Shown: one piece after another, positions 59,255 to 64,000 of the stretch
How the letters are laid out: every line of letters begins with the position of its first letter
How positions within the stretch are numbered: the stretch's first letter is position 1
From: Microbispora sp. ZYX-F-249
GTDB lineage: Bacteria; Actinomycetota; Actinomycetes; Streptosporangiales; Streptosporangiaceae
Reading direction: 5' to 3'
NCBI RefSeq assembly: GCF_039649665.1
Contig: NZ_JBDJAW010000017.1
Location: forward strand, 62,001 to 126,000
Length of the DNA stretch: 64,000 nucleotides
The notes under the pieces: generated by a model
Database searches by the model: none
The model's input: only the letters and a program-made list of their open reading frames with translations
Told to the model about the DNA's origin: nothing
Program-made: the position numbers and the translations under genes

Positions 59255-61495
59255 ATGAACGCCTGGTCGGTACCGGGCTACCGGGAGGTGCGCGAACTCG
59301 GCGCCGGCGGCGCCGGGCGGGTCGTGCTGGCGACCTACGTGACCACCGGCGCCTACGTGGCGATCAAGTACCTGCGCGAGGAGCTGCGGCGGGATCAGCG
59401 CTTCCTCGCCGGGTTCCGGCACGAGGCCCGGGTCATGGTCGAGCTGAACGATCCCAACGTCGTGCGCCTGTACGAGTACGTCGAGGCGCCCGACGGCGCG
59501 GCGATCGTGATGGAGCTCGTCGACGGGGTCTCGCTGCGCAGGATCCTCGCCGCGCACGGCTCGACCAGCCCGGAGGCGGCGCTGGTCGTGCTGAAGGGCT
59601 CGCTCGCGGGCCTGTCGGCCGCGCACGCCGCGGGCATCGTCCACCGTGACTACAAGCCGGAGAACGTGCTGATCCAGGCCGACGGGACCAGCAAGTTGTC
59701 GGACTTCGGCATCGCGACGCCGAGCGGCTCGCCGGACGCGCCCGCGGGCACGCCGCCCTACATGGCACCGGAGCAGTGGTACGGCGGGCTCGCCGGCCCC
59801 GCCGCCGACGTGTACGCGGCCACCTGCGTGTTCTACGAGTGCCTCACCGGGCACCGGCCCTTCCGGGCGAACGATCTGACGGCGCTGCGCATGCTGCACC
59901 GCAGCGCTCCCATCCCGGCGGCGGACGTGCCGGGCTCGGTGCGGGACCTGGTCGCGCGCGGCATGGCCAAGAACCCGGCGGACCGGCCGCCCACCGCGCG
60001 GGCGTTCATCGTCGATCTGGAGACCGCCGCGACCGCCGCGTACGGGCCCGACTGGGAGCAGCGCGGCCGCCGCCATCTGGCCGAGCTGGCGACCCTGCTG
60101 GCGCTGACGTTCCCCCTGGCCGCCCCGGCCGAGCCGGTCGAGGCGTCCACCTCGCTCGCCCAGACCGTGCTGTCGGAGCGGCTCACCCGCTTCGCGCCCC
60201 GTTTCGCCATCGGCGCCGCCGTGCTGTCGGCCGCCGTGATCGCGGCGGTGGTCGCGGCCAACCGGCAGACCCCGGTGGCACAGGACACCCTGCTCACCCC
60301 GCCCCCGCGGAGCGCTCCGGCGGAGCTGTTCCCGGCCACGGACTCCACGGAGACGGCCCCGCCGGCCGTAGTACCTGGGACGGCACCCGGCGAGACGGCA
60401 CCGGACGAGACGGCAGCGGGCGACACGTCGGGGAGCGACGCGGGGCCGGACGAAAACTCCGGCACGCCGCCGCCCGAACTGTCCGAGACGCCGGTGTCGT
60501 CCGTGTCCACCGGGCCGGCCGTCCCGCCGGGCTCCTCCGTGCCACCGAGCCCCGCGAAGCCGCCGGGCTCTTCGGGACCGCCGGGCTCTCCGGGACCGAG
60601 CGCCACCCCCTCGCACCTGGGCGCGACCGCGTCGCCGGCGCCTGCGCGGGTGACGGACCTCGGCATCGCGGCGTTCGACGGCCAGGCGGTCACGGTCGAC
60701 GTACGGGCGAGCACGACGGCCCGGGTCCTGCTCACCACGCGTTTCGCGTCCGGGCCGTCGCCGGACGCCCTCACCGCCGCGCCCGCGCAGACGGTCGGGC
60801 TGCGGGGCGCGAGGTCCTATCACATCGGGCTGCAGCAGGCGTTCCCCGCCCCCGCCTGCGGGACCACCGTCTACCGGCGGGTCGAGGTGTCCACCTCTCC
60901 GGCCGCCCGCGGAGGCGCCCGCACACGCACGCGGAGACTCACCGGGGCGCCCTGTCCGGCGCCCGGCGTCGAGGACGTGGCGATCGACCGCTGGGACGGC
61001 AGGGCGGCGGCCGTGACCGTGCGGACCACGGGCAGGGGCCCGGTCACGGTCTCCACCGTCTTCACGCGCGACGGCCGCTCGGCGGCGGCCGACACCCGTA
61101 CGCTTTCCGGCCGCACGTCCTACTCCTTCACGGTGGCGGCCGGCCTCGGCCCCGTGGAGTGCGGGAAGAGGGCGCTGTTCGGGGTGCGCGTCACGACCGA
61201 TCCGGCCTACCCCGGCGGGCCCCGCCAGGCAGAGGTGGGGGTCGGCGGCCCCCGGTGCCCGCGGCCGCGGGAGTCGCCCTCGGGCCGGGGGAACGAGAGC
61301 CCCACCCCGCCCGCGACACCCGACCCGCCCAAGACGCCCGATCCACCCAAGACACCCGATCCGCCGAGGAGCCCCGATACGCCCACCACTCCCGATCCGC
61401 CGCGAAGTCCGGCGCCGGGGGACCCCGGGCCGCGGGAGCCGGGGCCGCAGAGTCCCGATCCGCAGGAGACCCCGCCGCCTCCGGTGATCGACTGA
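59255..61495 (+). CDS. Transmembrane Ser/Thr protein kinase with duplicated external domain
   Basis: A 746-residue eukaryote-type kinase. Kinase domain about 9-260: Gly loop ELGAGGAGRVV, Lys38 (YVAIKYL), Glu57, HRDYKPEN at 130-137 with Asp132 and Asn137 (Tyr replaces the usual Leu), DFG 150-152, APE 171-173. One membrane helix near 316-335, then about 110 residues of Pro/Ser/Thr-rich linker. Two similar 90-residue domains follow (DLGIAAFDGQAVTVDVRAST and DVAIDRWDGRAAAVTVRTTG), each with two Cys, and a proline-rich tail of DPPKTP-type repeats. It is the type of receptor kinase of actinobacterial cell-wall or stress sensing; ligand unknown. Confidence 0.9.
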   Translation: MNAWSVPGYREVRELGAGGAGRVVLATYVTTGAYVAIKYLREELRRDQRFLAGFRHEARVMVELNDPNVVRLYEYVEAPDGAAIVMELVDGVSLRRILAAHGSTSPEAALVVLKGSLAGLSAAHAAGIVHRDYKPENVLIQADGTSKLSDFGIATPSGSPDAPAGTPPYMAPEQWYGGLAGPAADVYAATCVFYECLTGHRPFRANDLTALRMLHRSAPIPAADVPGSVRDLVARGMAKNPADRPPTARAFIVDLETAATAAYGPDWEQRGRRHLAELATLLALTFPLAAPAEPVEASTSLAQTVLSERLTRFAPRFAIGAAVLSAAVIAAVVAANRQTPVAQDTLLTPPPRSAPAELFPATDSTETAPPAVVPGTAPGETAPDETAAGDTSGSDAGPDENSGTPPPELSETPVSSVSTGPAVPPGSSVPPSPAKPPGSSGPPGSPGPSATPSHLGATASPAPARVTDLGIAAFDGQAVTVDVRASTTARVLLTTRFASGPSPDALTAAPAQTVGLRGARSYHIGLQQAFPAPACGTTVYRRVEVSTSPAARGGARTRTRRLTGAPCPAPGVEDVAIDRWDGRAAAVTVRTTGRGPVTVSTVFTRDGRSAAADTRTLSGRTSYSFTVAAGLGPVECGKRALFGVRVTTDPAYPGGPRQAEVGVGGPRCPRPRESPSGRGNESPTPPATPDPPKTPDPPKTPDPPRSPDTPTTPDPPRSPAPGDPGPREPGPQSPDPQETPPPPVID

Positions 61496-61697
61496 CCCGC
61501 GCACCACGTGCGGGGACGTGAAAGATTCACCGCCGTCCCGGCCGCCATTCTTTCGCATACTTTTCGAAGCGCCTGTTCACCAGGGGTTTCCCCTCGTGCT
61601 GCGACCATGGCGGACACCCTCGTGCCGTTGACGCGTCTTTGTGTGCCGGTTTTGACTCCCGACAGCGACAGAACGATGTCCCCGTACATCGGCGCCC

Positions 61698-61715
61698 TAG
61701 ATTGTTAGCGCTAAC
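61698..61715 (+). promoter_or_regulatory. LacI-type operator and -10 box before the CBM2 esterase
   Basis: GTTAGCGCTAAC (61704-61715) is a perfect 12-bp palindrome of the type used by LacI-family sugar repressors, directly after a -10-like TAGATT (61698-61703), so it lies at the predicted transcription start. The 250 bp between the kinase and esterase genes hold nothing else recognised. Confidence 0.65.
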
Positions 61716-61745
61716 GCGAATACTCGGGAGATTCGGGAGAAGCCC

Positions 61746-63080
61746 GTGCGAAATGACAGCCCCTTTCGCCGGCGGTTGACGGTGTCGGCCGCCGCCGTCG
61801 CGCTGTTGGCGGCCGGCGCCGGGGTGGCCGCGACCCACGCCGCGTCGGCGGCCGCGGCCGGGTGTCAGGTCAGCTACACGGTCACCAGCCAGTGGCAGGG
61901 CGGCTTCGGCGCGAGCGTCAGCGTCCGCAACCTCGATGACCCGATCAACGGCTGGAAGCTGACCTGGTCGTTCCCCGCCGGGCAGACCATCACCCAGCTC
62001 TGGAACGGCACCCACACCCAGTCCGGCTCCCAGGTCACGGTGACCAACGCCTCCTACAACGGCGGCATCCCCAGCGGGGGCAGCACGGAGTTCGGGTTCA
62101 ACGGCAGCTGGAACGGCTCCAACCCCGTGCCGTCCGGCTTCGCCCTGAACGGCGTGGCCTGCACCGGCGGCGTCACCTCTCCCAGTCCCAGTCCCAGTCC
62201 CAGTCCCAGTTTCACGCCGAGTCCCAGCCCCACGCCGAGTCCCAGTGCCTCCCCCAGCGCCAGTCCCAGTGTCTCGCCGAGTGCCAGTCCCACCCCGCCG
62301 AGCAGGCCGGCCATCGAGAACGACTTCCCGGTCACCAGGGAGGGGGCGTACGGCACCAACCGCTACACGGTGTTCCGGCCGTCGAACCCCGCGGGCGTGG
62401 GGCGTCCCATGCCCGTGCTGGTCTTCGGCAACGGGGCCTGCGCGCACACCAACGGGAGCGAGGTCGTCCAGGCGCTGACGTTCATCGCCGCCCGCGGGTT
62501 CGTCGTGGTGGACACCGCGTCGGTCGACGGCTCGCCGAACGGCGTGCAGAGCGGGTCCCCGATCCCGTCGCTGCTGACCGACGGGATCAGCTGGGCCGAG
62601 CGCGAGAACGCCCGCACCGGCTCGCCGCTCTACCAGCGCCTCGACCTGTCCAGGGTCGCCACGGCCGGGCACTCCTGCGGCGGGCTGGAGGCGCTGATCG
62701 CCGGGCAGGACCGGCGGGTCAAGAGCGTCGTCTCGCTGGACAGCGGGCTGTTCGCCGACGGTTCGTTCGGATACTCACGCGCGGAACTGTCCAAGCTGCA
62801 CACCCCGGTGATGTTCCTGGACGGCGGGCCGTCCGACATCGCCTACGACAACACCCGGGCCAACTACGACCTCACCCAGGTGCCGGCGGTGCTGGCCGAG
62901 CATCCGCAGGCCGGTCACGTCGGGTTCATCACCGGCAGCCAGATGACCGACGGCATGACCGCGGTGGTCCAGTTCCTGGACATGACCCTCAACGGCAACG
63001 CCACGGCACGCGCGTACATCCTCGGTCCCTCGGGTCTGGCGGCCAGAGCCCCCTGGACGGTCCGGAACAAGAACTTCTGA
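61746..63080 (+). CDS. Secreted alpha/beta-hydrolase with cellulose-binding domain (CBM2)
   Basis: A 444-residue exported enzyme: signal peptide about 1-38 (FRRRLTVSAAAVALLAAGAG, possibly Tat), CBM2 about 40-139 with Cys40/Cys139 and exposed Trp50, Trp70 and Trp86, a Ser/Pro linker about 144-186, then a dienelactone-hydrolase-like catalytic domain with Ser310 in AGHSCGGLEAL, Asp364 (FLDGGPSDIAYD) and His391 (QAGHVGF). It is probably an esterase acting on cell-wall polysaccharides; acetyl or feruloyl esterase is possible. GGGAG precedes GTG 61746. A LacI-type palindrome indicates sugar induction. Confidence 0.87.
   Translation: MRNDSPFRRRLTVSAAAVALLAAGAGVAATHAASAAAAGCQVSYTVTSQWQGGFGASVSVRNLDDPINGWKLTWSFPAGQTITQLWNGTHTQSGSQVTVTNASYNGGIPSGGSTEFGFNGSWNGSNPVPSGFALNGVACTGGVTSPSPSPSPSPSFTPSPSPTPSPSASPSASPSVSPSASPTPPSRPAIENDFPVTREGAYGTNRYTVFRPSNPAGVGRPMPVLVFGNGACAHTNGSEVVQALTFIAARGFVVVDTASVDGSPNGVQSGSPIPSLLTDGISWAERENARTGSPLYQRLDLSRVATAGHSCGGLEALIAGQDRRVKSVVSLDSGLFADGSFGYSRAELSKLHTPVMFLDGGPSDIAYDNTRANYDLTQVPAVLAEHPQAGHVGFITGSQMTDGMTAVVQFLDMTLNGNATARAYILGPSGLAARAPWTVRNKNF
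62182..62294 (+). repeat. CCCAGT tandem repeats encoding the Ser/Pro linker
   Basis: Units of CCCAGT and close variants (CCCAGC, ACGCCG, GTGCCT) are repeated through the linker between CBM2 and catalytic domain. Linker repeats of this sort expand and shrink by slippage. Confidence 0.7.
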
Positions 63081-63111
63081 CCCGGATTCCGGTGCCGTAC
63101 CGATGAGCGCG

Positions 63112-64000
63112 TCAGGGACGAGCGTGCCGGCCAGCGCCGACGAGTTCGGGCTCCGCCGGCCCGGCCGGCTCGCCGTCCTCCTCATGGCCCTCGATGGACA
63201 GGTTCGGCAGGATCCGGTCGAGCCATCGCGGGATCCACCAGTTGAGCCTGCCGAGCAGCACCATCGTGGCGGGCACGAGGAAGCCCCGGATCAGGGTCGC
63301 GTCGACGGCGATGGCCACGGCCAGGCCGACGCCGAACACCTTGACCAACGGGTCGGGGTAGGCGATGAAGGCGGTGAACACCGCCACCATGATCAGGGCG
63401 GCCGAGGTGATGACGCGGCCGGTCGACCCCAGTCCCTCGGCCACCGCGCCGCGGTTGTCCCCGCTGCGGGCGTAGGCCTGCCGTACGGAGGTGAGCAGGA
63501 AGACCTCGTAGTCCATCGACAGGCCGAACAACACGGCGAACAGGATGAGCGGCACATACGTGTCGATGGGCACCGAGAAGAACAGCGTGGCGAGGTAGGA
63601 CCCGTCAGCCGAGGGCGGGGGGTCCATGCCGACCAGGCGGCTGCCCAGGCCGTGGGAGAACACCACGGCCAGGGCGCCGAAGGCGGCGCCGAGCGAGACG
63701 AGGTTCATCACCGCCGCCTTGATCGCGACCAGGGGCGCGCGGAAGGCCAGCAGCAGGAGCAGGGCGCTGAGCAGCACGACGATGCCGACGACCAGCGGCG
63801 TCCTGCCCATGATGCGGTCGCCCGCGTCCGCCAGCCCGGCGACCTCGCCGCCGACGTGGACGTGCGCCCCGGGCACCTCGATGGCCCGCACCCGCTTCAC
63901 CACGTCGAGGGCCCGCGGGTCGCTCGGCGCGTAGCCGGGGACGGCCTGGATGAGCACGGACCGGCCGTCCTCGTTGACCTTCGGCGGGGCGACGAAGGCG
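63112..64000 (-). CDS. MMPL family transporter, 3' part only
   Basis: The frame remains open to the window edge, so only the last 296 residues are seen. It contains a large part of the second MMPL membrane bundle: GRTPLVVGIVVLLSALLLLL, LVAIKAAVMNLVSLGAAFG, FGLSMDYEVFLLTSVRQAYA (the typical RND-like G-x-x-x-D-Y motif), GRVITSAALIMVAVFTAFIA and VGLAVAIAVDATLIRGFLVP. MMPL proteins export lipids or peptides in actinobacteria, driven by the proton gradient. It converges on the CBM2 esterase gene. The start and regulator lie outside the window. Confidence 0.9.
   Translation of the reverse strand, partial: AFVAPPKVNEDGRSVLIQAVPGYAPSDPRALDVVKRVRAIEVPGAHVHVGGEVAGLADAGDRIMGRTPLVVGIVVLLSALLLLLAFRAPLVAIKAAVMNLVSLGAAFGALAVVFSHGLGSRLVGMDPPPSADGSYLATLFFSVPIDTYVPLILFAVLFGLSMDYEVFLLTSVRQAYARSGDNRGAVAEGLGSTGRVITSAALIMVAVFTAFIAYPDPLVKVFGVGLAVAIAVDATLIRGFLVPATMVLLGRLNWWIPRWLDRILPNLSIEGHEEDGEPAGPAEPELVGAGRHARP

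Noticed and set aside
58472-61558. 1000-codon open frame opposite the amidohydrolase and kinase genes
   Set aside because: Spans two well-supported genes on the other strand and has no recognisable domain; compositional shadow.
61508-61708. Short open frame between the kinase and esterase genes
   Set aside because: No ribosome site, atypical composition, and it runs into the promoter and operator of the esterase gene.
62182-62294. Short tandem repeats as a CRISPR array
   Set aside because: Units are 6 bp, contiguous, in frame and encode a Ser/Pro linker.

Overview
The window is high-GC DNA (GC-rich third codon positions, many GTG starts, strong GGAGG-type ribosome sites next to many apparently leaderless genes) from an actinobacterium. 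The rimP-nusA-ylxR-infB-ylxP-rbfA-nrnA-truB-ribF-rpsO-pnp-M16 order, proS next to a ferritin-like gene, menA and fprA-type genes, and an abundance of GntR/MarR/TetR regulators point to the Streptosporangiales (Streptosporangium/Nonomuraea/Microbispora-like). The order-level call is inference; the phylum is secure.

Layout. 1-20200 is an accessory arm of small regulator-plus-enzyme units: a broken tandem GntR gene, a methyltransferase/MarR pair, a DJ-1/GlxA operon, an ECF42 sigma factor with its DGPF partner, a run of minus-strand genes with zinc-ribbon proteins, a MarR/MFS drug-efflux unit, a dapA-like/LysR pair, a diiron protein, a divergent EamA/MocR pair sharing overlapping start codons, a CGNR regulator and GNAT enzyme, and menA coupled to a large barstar-domain protein. 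20200-39030 is the chromosomal core: dapB, the M16 protease, and the transcription/translation superoperon from pnp up to rimP on the minus strand, then (plus strand) a Tat lipoprotein and ferritin-like gene facing proS across a dense inverted-repeat array.

39200-64000 is accessory again: fprA, a NYN nuclease with a possible small terminated RNA in front of it, a lyase-like gene, a fused thioredoxin-reductase-like/methyltransferase, cutC, a GntR-UTRA regulator whose operator also sits on a strong promoter driving a short unknown gene, a leaderless TetR coupled to a TIM-barrel glycosidase-like gene, flavin reductase, SDR, SLOG and ATP-grasp genes, a NagZ-type hexosaminidase with a near-perfect operator, a PhoD phosphatase without export signal, AlkD-like repair, ThuA/MarR, an amidohydrolase, a transmembrane Ser/Thr kinase with duplicated external domains, a secreted CBM2-esterase under a LacI-type palindrome, and the 3' end of an MMPL transporter cut by the window edge.

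Recurring themes are (1) leaderless genes marked by a TANNNT box 5-9 nt before the start codon, (2) palindromic operators sitting on or directly beside those boxes, and (3) stop/start overlaps (ATGA or GTGA) inside operons. No tRNA, rRNA, CRISPR array, insertion sequence or prophage was recognised.
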